Shown: positions 1-10,700 of the stretch, in pieces
Layout: each line of letters opens with the position of its first letter
Numbering within the stretch: the stretch's first letter is position 1
Assembly: GCA_028565635.1 (NCBI GenBank)
Contig: JAOXYB010087274.1
Coordinates: forward strand, 1-19,803
Length of the DNA stretch: 19,803 bases
Direction: 5' to 3'
Origin: Phoronis ovalis
Taxonomy: Eukaryota; Phoronida; Phoronidae
Notes under the pieces: generated by a model
What the model saw: only the letters and a program-made list of their open reading frames with translations
Told to the model about the DNA's origin: nothing
Databases searched by the model: none
Position numbers and translations under genes: made by a program

Positions 1-289
1 ATAGACAAAAAGCGAAACATTTTAATTTTATTGTCTATTATTAACCAGTACAATGACAATGCATGCCTCTTTAGTAATTCTAACCTAACGTGATAAAACC
101 TCCATTTCAATACTGAGTAAAAAATATAAATTCAATAATTCTACTGAAGGTTTAGGCAAAATCTACAAAGAATTAAAAGCTGAATGCCCTGCATGTAGAC
201 TGACCTCAATCCCTCTTGAATAAAATTTGATTTTTTTTCTTTAAATTAATTAGTCTTAACAATAATAATTTATGTTTAAATGTATAAAA
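1..289. other. AT-rich sequence, no feature seen
   Basis: Probably intron of the CASD1-like gene, whose upstream exons must lie left of the window. No exon with the GDS nucleophile motif could be read here in any plus-strand frame. Confidence 0.5.
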
Positions 290-479
290 GGAGCGCTGAG
301 TGTCATGGAAAAAGAGTCTCTGAATGCACCAGATTGCAGAAAAACGCATCAGATATTCAAAAAATTTCAGGGGTGCATGCCCCCCCGACCCCCCTAGTTT
401 AGCTTAGCGCCCTGCGGGCGCTCGCCCTCAAATGCATTTTTTCCACGCCCCCTTCAGGAAAAGCCTGGATCCGCCACTG
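290..479. mobile_element. Remnant of a non-autonomous DNA transposon, right end
   Basis: The segment ends with CCTGGATCCGCCACTG at 464-479, the complement of the CAGTGGCGGATCCAGG end seen on many invertebrate DNA transposons. Before it come CATGCCCCCCCGACCCCCCTAG and GCGCCCTGCGGGCGCTCGCC, much richer in G+C than the flanks. The matching left end was not found, so the left limit is approximate and the copy is probably truncated. It ends 40 bases before the first CASD1-like exon in the window. Confidence 0.55.
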
Positions 480-519
480 TGTGATAACGATAGGCAAAAT
501 GTTTATACTGTACTTGTAG

Positions 520-3500
520 GAATATAGGCTCCGTCAGTGGATGGACGACAATCATGCAAATGAGTATAAGAAATGGATTGGAAGTAAACCTGGTGATGGT
601 AGACCTGATGTTATAGTAGCAGGTTGCGCTGCGGTATGTATTTTTTGCAGAAGCACCCAACGAAGATAATTTTATATTGCTTTATATAGCAAACCAACAT
701 ATTTTTTTACTTGTTTCATGCTTATATAAACCATTTGGTAATGTAGCTTGGAAGGCCATCTCTGTTCCCCACTCACCAGCAAGCTGAAGTTTTTTAAATT
801 CACCAGCCAGCTAAAAATGCAGGGGAACTATATCTGCCAGCTGAAATTTGCAAAAAAAAAATGTTGTTTTTATGGGGACGGTGTTTTTGGTTTCAAATTT
901 ACGTGGGAGCTAAACTGTATCATCGATTAAACATGTTTCCTAAAGCAGTCGTATAGTTTTTGGTACCAAAAATTGGAAAAAAAGTTTGCCATTTAACATT
1001 CTAACATGTGCTGTTTTTTTTATTTTTTTAGTGGATGATCAGGTATTATTTGAAAGATAAACCAAGAGATGAAGCGTTTAAAAAGTATAAAGGTACTTAC
1101 AATTAACTGCAAGTGGCCAGCGTTTCATAATTATAGTATTGGAAAGTAAAAAAAATGCTCAGAAAATGCAATGCTTATTAATTTTACAATACATTTTCTT
1201 ACATTTATATAGAAAAAAATCATCTGAAATTGGGGCCAACATTGACGTCGCATAAGTTTTCAAATTAATCCGTAAGAATCTGTTTGTAGTGCTGTTTGAC
1301 ACAGTTGGCAAATTGGCACGTTTACGTCGTAATGTCTAGAATTTTACATATAAAAGTAAGAAGAAATTAATTGTAAAAGTGAGAAAGCACTGCATTTTCG
1401 GAGCATTTTTGTACTAAGTAATAGCGTAATTATGAGACACATGCCACGGAGAGACTATCCATTTTATTGTAGTATACCAGGTCTGTTTCACTTTTTTTAA
1501 CCAATTAGTAAGGAAGGGGTGACATTTTCAATTATTTTGTGACGTCCCTGTTTGAGAAAAAAGCCATGCACATTAAATTTGTAAGCTTTTAATACTGTCA
1601 ATTTATCACGTTGTCATAAAAGATATGTCTTGAAAAGTTAAAAACAGGGTTTTTATGAAATTTTAGTTATATCACTTGAACCATGCTTTTTTTAAAAATC
1701 TGCTATTTAATTATTCAAATATTTGGAGACTTATTTTTAGTAGAATCCTGTTTTAAGATCACATTATAAAAAGCTATCAGCTGTGTATACTTTTGACACA
1801 TAAAACAGCTAAGGTTCAGAAAAAGATGAGACACTATTCTTTTATTCTTTTCTTAGCAAAATATTTTAGATTATTATCTTATATCTTTTTATGTTTATAT
1901 CCCATACATTTATTCAACAAATTAGTTTCAATTTTCCTATTTTATTTGTTTAAACATGGCTCTCTGGTATTTGAAAGTAACAACTCGAAAATAAACGGTG
2001 AAAAAACAATGCAATTTTAGCTTCTGAAAGGGATGATACACTTTAATACAACATTAACAGATGACTGGCAGATACATGTACATGTACTATTCACATATGC
2101 ATGCATCATTATAATACATAATGTCTAATTAATTAATTAATGTTAAATCAGGAATACACTTTGAGCTTTCTTTTATTTGTAGATGAGTTACAAAATAATA
2201 TTTTTCCTTATATGAAGCAACTTGCCGACTTAGGAACGAGAATAATTTGGAAACTGCAGGATCCAGTTGTTGAAGCAAATTTAGGCCCCGACAAGAACAG
2301 GCAACTCCTAACTAATCAACAATTTAATTTATACAATCAAGCTGCAATAGAAATATTGTAAGTTTTCACATAAATTCAGAGTATACGTATGTTCCTGTGT
2401 ATATATATCCCTGTGACCTTGTGTCAGCTCGTGTCATTTTCGAGTCGCAAGCTTGGTATGCGTAGTGCATCCTAAGCCATCTGCCGCCCTCTTGCGGAAA
2501 TTAACGACAGTTCTGTGGTCGCTTACTGTTTTTGACTGCTTTGAAACTTGAGCAACAATGTCATGGCGATGAAACTAGTGCTATAAGCTATCAACACTGT
2601 TCCTCATTTTTCAACATTTTGTATTGTGTTTTTCTATATAATTGTAGTAATAAAAGCAATATTGAAGTTTGGAATGTATCAAGAATTGTAGCAAGCCACT
2701 TCTTACATAATTTAGGTGATGGGGTTCATTTCAGACATAACACATCATGCCAAGATCAGGTACGCTAAAGAAATTATTTATTTTAAATTGGTTACAGCTC
2801 GTCAAAGCGCTTGTTTTATTTAAACTACTAGTAAATATATGTATGGTTCTTGACGCTATCGAAACATGTCAACATGACATATATATGGCTCATGATGCCT
2901 ATTAATATCCAATTATTTTAATCCCGTTTACATGCTACATTATTCGTTTCTACAGGGTCATTCCCCACTTTACAGTAGGTTTTCGAGTTATGCTCTCCCG
3001 ATAAAGTACTAAATATACTAGTTGGTGACAGTTACTCAGATTTTTCTGACGTCATTTTACCGCATCACAAACTAGTATTTTGTATAAACGGAAGAGCATA
3101 ACTCGGAAACCTACTGTAAGAAATATGCGACGTACTAACTGAAACACATCAATGCAAGTCTAGCGTTCTTAAGTTATAAGGGACAAATCTTCTACTAGTT
3201 CTTTAAGTAGACAACTATTATAACTGAATTTACAAAACCTAATTGTCTAAAATATTCGTTTGTATTTACAAATTTTAATCTTAAAACGAGAAAAAAAATA
3301 ATCACACAAGTTAAAAAGTCGCATTTTGCTTATACAAAATTGTTAATACGTCATAAGTTAATTTGACAAAAAGTAATTACTATAATTTAATTTCAGCACA
3401 TGCAAATACTTTTGAACGTATACTGTGACCCAGTTATACACTTCAGTGATACCATGTGTTGCAAAAACCACACAGTTATACACGAAATTGCATCGACGAT

Positions 3501-4168
3501 ACGAAGTCAACCAGTGCCAATAAATAAAAACCAATTAGAATCTCAAACGTTTTCAGTTTCAATTGAAATGGAACCTATGACTATACTATGGTAAGCTACT
3601 GACATGACAAGACGGTGTTTACGGGACTGTCAATAATTGGGTTCATTTGAAAATGTAAAACATACTATATAAAGTGAAGTAATGGTCTACACTGGCCGTG
3701 GATAATTCATTTTTCGCCCGGCTACATGTCAATGTTGTGTGTCTGTTGTTACTAGGCTAGGCCATCAGCGGAGAAAACTGAGAATGCCTCAGATATAGTG
3801 AAGCACTTTGAAGCGATACCCGCGCCTTACACTCTTTGATTACACGTCCGTTCAGACTACAACTGAGGCTAAAACTGTGTCATTTCTTCTTGAAACGATA
3901 TTTAACTAAATTTGTACATGGTCAAACATAGTTTTAACGAGATGTGTTGATAATGTCAGTGACTAACTACTTAAACAAAAGAATCCTGGACTATTTGAGT
4001 TTTTCTCTTGGAACAAACTTTAATATATGTCTGATATATATGTGTGTTTATTTCAGGTTAACGGCAGTGTTTGCTGTTGTAAGTGCCTTATTCTATTGGT
4101 GTGAGAAGTATGTTCTTCGAGAAGATCCTTCCGAGACCAAAACGACAGCATCAAATATTTTAGAATAA
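520..4168 (+). CDS. CASD1-like sialate O-acetyltransferase domain (PC-esterase), short single-helix form, 5' partial
   Basis: Six coding exons read in one consistent frame: 520-633, 1032-1092, 2183-2357, 2648-2759, 3397-3590 and 4057-4168 (stop TAA 4166-4168), about 255 residues. Every junction is GT-AG and the phases match, with split codons D (1092/2183), F (2357/2648) and W (3590/4057). The order of landmarks follows animal CASD1: PDVIVAGCAAW across the first junction (CASD1 VIVAGAATW), WKLQDPV, LLTNQQFNLYNQAA, then DGVHF with Asp at 2718-2720 and His at 2727-2729 (the catalytic D-x-x-H of the PC-esterase fold), then LLNVYCDP and a CC pair. The exon with the nucleophile GDS motif must lie left of the window. 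CASD1 O-acetylates CMP-sialic acid in the Golgi lumen. The last exon codes one hydrophobic helix (about WLTAVFAVVSALFYW), a short tail and a stop, so the long multi-pass region of CASD1 (about 800 residues in human) is missing. It is probably a single-pass paralogue; pseudogene or alternative end exon are possible. The start of the first exon (ACTTGTAG|GAATA) is the least certain boundary. Confidence 0.85.
634..1031. other. CASD1-like intron with short CCAGC repeats
   Basis: At about 766-842 a degenerate motif recurs three times: CACCAGCAAGCTGAA, CACCAGCCAGCTAAA and CTGCCAGCTGAAA. Nothing else is recognisable. The acceptor tract before 1032 is a long T run. Confidence 0.4.
1093..2182. other. 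CASD1-like intron, no recognisable feature
   Basis: AT-rich intron of about 1.1 kb. A 75-codon open frame at 1793-2020 is of biased, low-complexity composition and matches no family I know. TACATGTACATGTAC at about 2072-2086 is a short palindromic repeat. Confidence 0.45.
2358..2647. other. CASD1-like intron with a less AT-rich patch
   Basis: Positions about 2410-2530 (GTGTCAGCTCGTG, CATCTGCCGCCCTCTTGCGG) have visibly more G+C than their surroundings. This suggests an inserted repeat; no ends could be defined. Confidence 0.3.
2973..3116. mobile_element. Tc1/mariner-type MITE in the CASD1-like intron
   Basis: A 144-base element has 24-base terminal inverted repeats, 2973-2996 (CAGTAGGTTTTCGAGTTATG...) and 3093-3116, with a single mismatch. 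It is flanked on both sides by TA (2971-2972 and 3117-3118). TA target sites and TIRs beginning CAGT are typical of Tc1/mariner derivatives. It has no coding capacity. Smaller ACTAGT-containing inverted segments follow inside the ends. Confidence 0.85.
3591..4056. other. CASD1-like last intron, nothing recognised
   Basis: About 3700-3860 is richer in G+C than the rest of the intron and may be an old repeat. No inverted ends or ORF were seen. Confidence 0.35.
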
Positions 4169-4217
4169 TTCATACATATAATTATCACCATTGTGCGGGG
4201 ACCATTCTGCATGCAAA

Positions 4218-4223
4218 AATAAA
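4218..4223 (+). terminator. Poly(A) signal of the CASD1-like gene
   Basis: A canonical AATAAA lies 50 bases after the stop codon at 4168. It supports a real transcript end here, so the short protein form is less likely to be an artefact of a missed downstream exon. Confidence 0.6.
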
Positions 4224-4289
4224 TACCTAATATGTAAAATCGGTGTGCTGAAAAACAATGGAAACAGAAGTACTTCGGACTGTGACAAC

Positions 4290-4843
4290 AATTATTTCGT
4301 ATTATGTCGGTAATTGTGCTATGGCCAGTAACAGCAGAATGCATGGGACTTTTTGTACACTCTGCAAACCATAGCATTTTGTAAAATATTTGTATGATCT
4401 TCTGTATTTTTCATTTGTTTTAATTTATTAGAAAATCGCTTCCTTTTTAAATGACTAGTTTTAAATTTAACAAACAGTATTTTTTTATATTCAAATGTCT
4501 CCACTTGCAACTCTAATGTAGCTTTGTTTGCATCCATTGTTCTAAACATTCCAAAACATAATAATCATGTCGGTAATTGTGATATGGCTTGTAAGAGTAG
4601 AATGGAACTTTTTGTACACTCTGTCATTATGTTACAAAACACAGCATTTTGTGAAACATTTGAATAATCTTCTGTATGTTGTATTCCTTTTTATAATGCA
4701 TTCAGAAATCATTCCTTATTAAATAATTAGTTCTTATATTTAACAAACGGTAAATTTCTGTACTCAAATGTCTCCAATGGCAACTCTGATGCAGTTTTGT
4801 TTTGCATCCATTGTTCTAAACATTCCAAAACAAAATAATCATA
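4290..4843 (-). repeat. Tandem duplication of the GCNT-like gene 3' end
   Basis: Two diverged copies of about 275 bases lie head to tail, roughly 4290-4566 and 4567-4843. Both hold, on the plus strand, ATGTCGGTAATTGTG, TTTTTGTACACTCTG, CAGCATTTTGT, ATTTAACAAAC, CAAATGTCTCCA and CATTGTTCTAAACATTCC, with small indels between them. The right-hand copy includes the live C-terminal codons of the glycosyltransferase (CLEQWM...LETFEY). The left-hand copy repeats them as LECLEQWMQTKLH followed by a stop, with a shifted frame restoring ETFEY, so it is a dead exon copy in the 3' flank or 3' UTR. Confidence 0.85.
4424..4429 (-). terminator. Candidate poly(A) signal of the GCNT-like gene
   Basis: TTTATT on the plus strand gives AATAAA on the minus strand about 300 bases after the stop at 4727. 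It falls inside the duplicated 3' copy. If used, the 3' ends of the two convergent genes would be separated by only about 200 bases. Confidence 0.3.
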
Positions 4844-7794
4844 GCCGAAGGGTTTCAGTTTGTTGAAATATAGCTGTTTTTTTGACACTATCATAGGCAA
4901 ATCCCTTATTCCAGGAATGCATATTTGATGGATTTTTCTCCCCTGGCAAGGGTCACCTGGCGGCCATGATGCATAAATAGACATCCATTTATTCTCGGTC
5001 GCATCCCCTTGAATGAAAAGAAACTTTAATATGACAAATTGAAAAAAATGTGCTGCTGTGAGACGAGATATTTAAGATCTATATGATAAGTTTAACGCAT
5101 TGACAAGTAATTACTCTACAACAATAAATGTGAGGAACGAGTCATCAACGAATTAAGAGATCTTAACTACTCTTTGCTTCATAATGTTTAAGGAAACAAA
5201 TTTTTTGCGATAAAACTTAAGGAAAAACAAAATGTTCACTAAAACACATACAACAAAGGGAAAACGGGATGATGACCTAATAGGAAACAGTACACTTCGA
5301 ATTTGTAAAATGCATAGTTTCTCACAAAAAATTCTAAAACTATTGGGCGACAATTTTACATTGAAAAAACGTTATTCTTGCCAGATGTTGCTGCGCGTAA
5401 TTTAAAGCGGGTAGCTAGAAGAGCCTGATGTAAAAGGGATCAAAATTCCATGTAACACTGTGCAGCAAAATTTGGCGAGAATAATGTTTTTCAATGTTAA
5501 ATTGTCGTATGAGAAACTGTATTACAAAAATTCGATTCTTTAAACATTATGAAATAATGTAACTAATATTTCATTATAAACTTTACAGTACTGCAGTATA
5601 TCGTGTATAATAGAAAAGGGGTAAGACTTTATATAGGTCTCTTTAGAATTTATGGGGAGGGGTCTGGTAAAAATAAGGGAGGGGACAAAAGTTTAGATCT
5701 CTTCCAGAGGGGGGGGTCAAAAAGTTTGTACATGTACATCTGTTTGGGCCTTAAAAACGTTTCATTTTTTCGGACCATACGTTTTGCCAAAAGACTCACT
5801 AAATCACAAGAAAGAATCGGAACTTTAAAAAAAATTCTGGGGTCAACCCCACACCCCAAAACAGGATATCCTGCAAGTAAAAATAGTAAAGTCACTGACC
5901 ATCAGTTTACTCACGCCCAAAAATGCCCCCCTTTTCTAGCTGAACACCTAGAATATAATGTTCCCTCTAACAAAGTGAACAAAGCCATTCCCGATAAAAT
6001 CTGAATATTTGAGTACATTAGTTTATATCCTTTTCACAAGACCTACATTTCTTGTAATTTTTAATGGACTCTGGACTCTGCTCTGCATGTACTTAGAAAG
6101 GTCACAAATTAGTTTTTAGCTGGAAATAAATTAAGCTGCGCGATAACTCAAAAAATTGTGAAGATTCTTATGAATGTCAAATTGTAGCTGAAACCCCAAA
6201 TTCTATATCAAATGCTTTCATCTAGTAAATGCTGACACAAGAACCCGGGCGCAAGGCAGCAGCAATGGTAAATGACGTAAATGCATTAGGCCGAGTACTC
6301 ATCAACATTCCATGCTGGTTGAGGATTTACTGTCAGGAGCCTGAAAACCAGACTCAGTAATTAAACTACTTTTCTTACCAAAGAGACAGGTTTTAATTTG
6401 CTAATTTTTGCATACCAAATAACGTTATACCTACTGGTAATTATTTTTAGATGTGAAAAAATTGGTTTGCAAAGTGTGAAGTACGCTTGTTCCAGTTCGC
6501 ATTAAAGAACCGATGCTCTATATAGATTCTGATATCTTATGAATATTTTGACTACCCCCATTAATAATTACCAGTCCCTTAGGCAACCCTTTAACACTAA
6601 AAAGAGAGAAAAACATGTTTTATATACTAAATGACATCAAACAAACCTTTATAACCTCCTGGGGCCTTGAAAATCGGTTTATTTCCTGTAGTGTAAAGTT
6701 GCCCACAACACTTCATCAGGACTATTAATATCTTTTGTCCAATTCAAGAACTCTTGAACTAAATTATCATTAAGAGCATATTCCAAAAATTCACGAGTGA
6801 ACACTCCATAAGCACTACCTTTAACGATTTCTATGTTGTGTGGAGGGGGCAATTTAGTTTCATTAGTTCTTATTAATTTCCCGCGTCCATCGTTGTCATA
6901 TTTTACTATAAATTTGTTTGTCCATTTCCATTTCTGTCCCCATGAACGCATTCCTGCTATTCCTTCAATATCATTTGAACCGTTATAAATTTGTAAAATT
7001 TTGACTATTTCGAGATTAGTTTTCAATGGAAACATTTCCCCCGATAGGTTTATGAAATAATCCCACTTAATAGAGCTGTTCAGTGCATCCACCATGCAGT
7101 TGATATCGGCTTGTAAACGACTAAATCCCGCGTACACTATGCTTTCTAGCTTTGAAGCTATAAAAACATTAGAAAAACACTTCGAAATCGCTCGCAAATC
7201 TTGTATAACGCTGATATCAGCATTTGTGTCCACATGAACACAATACAAATTATTTGGTCTATAGATGATTCTTAATAGTCTTTCTACCTGTTCCACATGA
7301 TGGTGAACTAAAATTCCATAAGCAATTGGCATTGCCTCCTCTTCCGTGGATACATTTAACATGTACCCTCTATGTGTCTTAAATTCTTTACAGTCCATGG
7401 CGAAATTTACATAGTGTAAATTAGATAATGAATGTCTTGGATTTTTTAAAACGTAATTTTCAGCTAATCGTGTTTCTTGTTCATCACCTTCTATAAGTTT
7501 AATACAGTTTGGTGTCCACTCTCCCGGTGTTTCCTGTTGAATTTTTTCAACTTTTGAGGGGTCTTTGCTATTGGCTGTATTTTCACGTATCGATCCTCTG
7601 TATGTATTGCTTATAAAATATCCTATGCCTTCTGAGTCCCTTATGTTACTTAAATGAGTCTCATATACTGAATGTTTCATCGAGTTTTCACTTATTTTAG
7701 CGAATTCACTAAATAGTATGTCTTTAAACAACATGTAAATGAATGTAAGCAGAAGGAAAGCGGCGCCTACAGTTTTGACTTTGTTTCGTCTCAT
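4727..7794 (-). CDS. GCNT-like beta-1,6-N-acetylglucosaminyltransferase (GT14 Branch family), one frame break
   Basis: Two exons on the minus strand: 7794-6647 and 5007-4727. The first codes a type II Golgi protein with a short basic tail, one membrane helix (about residues 8-28), a stem and most of the GT14 catalytic domain. Landmarks shared with vertebrate GCNT1/GCNT3 are the PIAYGILVHHH start, LLRIIYRPNNLYCVHVD, CFSNVFIASKLESIVYAG, RLQADINCM, YFINLSGEMFPLKTNLEIV, VKGSAYGVFTREF and SPDEVLWATL. Five N-glycosylation sequons fit a Golgi lumenal enzyme. Exon 2 supplies the C-terminal part: WPPGDPCQGRKIHQICIPG, RDLP, FNKL and CLEQWM, matching PPC-x-G...VCIFGAGDL...ANKF...CL in the family. The donor is AAAG|GTTTGT (6647/6646) and the acceptor TTCAAG|GGGATG (5008/5007); the phase-1 codon G|GG joins them. 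The enzymes add GlcNAc in beta-1,6 linkage to make core-2 or I-type branches. The frame is broken near 6690 (separate entry), so this is either a recent pseudogene or a gene with a sequence error. The ATG follows a possible 3' splice site (TTCTGCAG), so a 5' non-coding exon may lie upstream. Confidence 0.85.
5008..6646. other. GCNT-like intron, remaining content
   Basis: This is the 1.6-kb intron of the minus-strand gene. Besides the inverted repeat it holds a G-rich stretch at about 5650-5720 (GGGGAGGGG, GGGAGGGG, a run of eight G) and a C-rich counterpart near 5840-5935. Open frames of 133 and 81 codons overlap on opposite strands here and resemble no family I know. The rest is AT-rich sequence without recognisable structure. 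Confidence 0.5.
5296..5557. repeat. Imperfect inverted repeat in the GCNT-like intron
   Basis: The left arm, about 5296-5395 (TTCGAATTTGTAAAATGCATAG, GACAATTTTACATTGAAAAAACG, TTATTCTTGCCAGATGTTGCTGC), pairs with the right arm 5461-5557 read in reverse complement. The left arm has an extra stretch of about 25 bases. The loop is about 65 bases. A further TTCATAATGTTTAAGG at 5178 matches the outer end of the right arm, so the original left arm may start near 5175. It may be an old hairpin MITE; ends and target duplication were not resolved. Confidence 0.6.
6679..6700 (-). other. One-base frame disruption in the GCNT-like exon 1
   Basis: The exon 1 frame runs to ATLHYRK and a TAA at 6681-6679. 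Read one base over, the following bases give GNKPIFKAPGGYKG up to the splice donor at 6647, and APGGYxG is what invertebrate family members show at this point. The sequence therefore carries one extra or two missing bases within about 20 bases of the stop. No plausible splice pair removes it: a CACTACAG acceptor exists, but there is no usable donor close before it. Confidence 0.75.
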
Positions 7795-10700
7795 CTCGTA
7801 CTGCAGAATTACTGTGCGCTACGGTGTTCTTTCCAATCGGGTGTATTAATTTTTTAGCTACACTTCGCTGTAATTCTGAATCGCGGGTCTTCACTTTGGG
7901 TGTGCAGGCGGCGTAAGATGAGATAACAATATTTATTTATATTAGTTAACAGGCCATTCATAACTTTATTTATTTAATATAATGTTCATGACATTTGTAG
8001 TAGGACTTTGCAATAAGTATAAATTACATTGAAAATATTTGGTTATGCAAACGTTTTCTGTTTATAACTGTTTGTTTACTTTCTAGTCATATTTCAAGTC
8101 TGTCTGTCTAGAACATTTTGTAAGGTTGTGATTTTTTTTTACCTTACATTAAACATTTGGAATAGTAAGCGATAAATGCAAAGTTATTGAAAAACGGAGA
8201 TAACAAAGCGATTTGAAATCGTGGACCGAATTCTTAAATTCCGTGACACTAACAATAGAAATAAATCAAAACTTGTACAATAATAAATTACATAGTTTAT
8301 TTACTATTAGTAAATTATAGAACAGTAAGTTATTTTTAAGAAGTGTGCAATTTTTCTTTTTAAAACAGAATAAGATTTTTCATGGCATCTGCTAGCATTT
8401 TTTGTAAAGTACAGCTATAGCGCGTTTGTTTCAACTTGAGAGAGTTGTTCATTCAAAATATAGTACTTATAAGGAACTGTGTTTTTTTGTAGGAGTTACT
8501 CCAGGGGTATCTACCTCTGACAACGGCGAATTTTCTGATATGTATAAGTATTAAGGTTTTTAGCTTTCTGTTTGCACTGAGTCTGTTGTTTATGTACATA
8601 TATGACGTGTCAAGCACGTAGATTTAACTATATGCACAGTTGTATATATATAAGCTTTAGTTCCAGCTCAGATCGATCCTTAAATATATCTATTTATTTA
8701 GCTTATTTTACAAGAAAAACGTGTTTAACTTCTTTATTTCTCTTACAGGCAGTAAATAAGATTTTTTCAAATTTATATATTTTATATATTTTGGATCCGA
8801 AATTATATTAGTTAATCTAATAATGCATGAACAATGGTGTTCTGGTTTAATATAATAAATACAAATGATTAATTAATATTAGGGATACGTTTAAAATTGT
8901 TGAGTAGACTCGGGTATACTTTCATACAGGTCTGTAGTACATGGTCATGTATCATATATAAAATCTTTGATTTACCCTGATAGGCGTAAGAACCCGTCAC
9001 AATTTGGTAATTAAATTATAACACTTGACTATTTCTGGAGAATATTTTCTGAGATTCAATTTTTTTATGAAAGTAACAAAGACCGAGCGCGCTGTAGTTT
9101 GGATCTGAAGTTCGTTTTACGAGCTAAAAAAGCTAATTAAAAATTGTGGAATATTACTAGTAAATAGTAATACATTTCCTTTGAACCCAACTATCCCTTT
9201 AAGGGCAACACAACATCCAGATAAAGGGACGTAATAAACTAAAAAGGTATAAAATAGACTAAAATGTGACAGTGCATTATCTCACACATTACTTAATTTT
9301 AGAGTCTTTTCAAATTATCTCCCCTGGGACAATTATAAGAGAGGGCGATATACTATCTGCAAGCAAATGTTTCATGTTATATTTAAACAAAAAAGCTTAA
9401 TTTTTAAATGTCTTGGAGTTTACGTTCTATGTTTTGAAACCCAGTACTGTAGGCAGGGATAGTCATGCAGATAAGTTGATATCTAAAATATGAGCAAAAG
9501 ATTTTTTGAGATGTATTAATGCATGCAAGGAATCCCTTATATAGGATCGAATTGCAACCTACTAATACACATTAATAATGATACTGATCGATGGCAAACA
9601 ATTCTTGTATGTATATCATTTTGTATGAGTCTTTACACACATACCCTTATTTTGCAATAGTATAAAACTTGCTCGCAAATACATTAATGTATGAGGTATA
9701 ATTTAATAATATCTATTCAGTACACGTGCAAAAAAAGGGCATGTGTTGTAAACATATATATATTCGAATGAATATATATTTTAGCCATAAAAAATCACGA
9801 TATTTTCCTTCCACGAATTATTAGAAAAGAAACCATTGTATTAGCTGAGCAGACAGAATGTTGTATAAAATCTATATAAATCACGTTGCACTCATATAGA
9901 TTAAATTAATGTGATTTTTACGTGATGCAAAATTTTCTGTTGCCTGGGAAATTACCTGTAAGTTATCCAAAAAATCAATTACAGATTTATCTTCAAAGGT
10001 TCCATAGACAAAAAAGGTTGTCTATTATGATAATTATGATAATTACTCATGCATATATAAGGAATACGCAACTGGTACTCGATCGCTTCTGCCTTTACGA
10101 AGAATAACATCCCTTTGCAAGAATCAAGTGGAAACTGAAAGTAAGTGCATGCAGTATATCCATAGTCTTACAGAAATGCTCATTTAATTCCGATGTGTCC
10201 AAGCACGGTATTATTGTACTTTAGTTCTTTGTAGGCTGCGTTGCACATATCCTTAGCTGTGTGTGACTTTTTAAAACACAAGAGCAACAACATGAAAAAT
10301 TGGTATTTTACATGTGTTTTAAAAATTAGAATATGTCAAATATTTATTGTTTTTCAGTGCACGATAAACTGAGGTTAATTATAATCATATTTATCATTTT
10401 TTTTTAATTTAAAAATACTTCAACATTAAGCAATTTAGTTTTAGCGTCTGCATGTTTATTATAATTAGACTCTAATTGAAACGCAGTTGAAAATATCTCC
10501 TCTGCGAGAAGATTTCCCATAGCACTTTTTTACAAAAAAATGAGGTGTAAATCGGGAATATATTGATGATTTGTATAATGTATATTTCCTACATTCATTT
10601 TGTCTCTCTTTATATGTTGGTATGACTTGTGGCTAGTGAATTTGATCATAAAAAACAGAATGTTTCAAAAACGTTATTATCGCGTGCATATATAAGACAA

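Noticed and set aside
5603-6004. 133-codon plus-strand frame and an 81-codon antisense frame
   Set aside because: Low-complexity G/C runs, no recognised family, and location inside the intron of a well-supported minus-strand gene.
9757-9780. AT palindrome ATATATTC-GAAT-GAATATAT
   Set aside because: Simple AT-rich palindromes of this size are expected by chance in such sequence.
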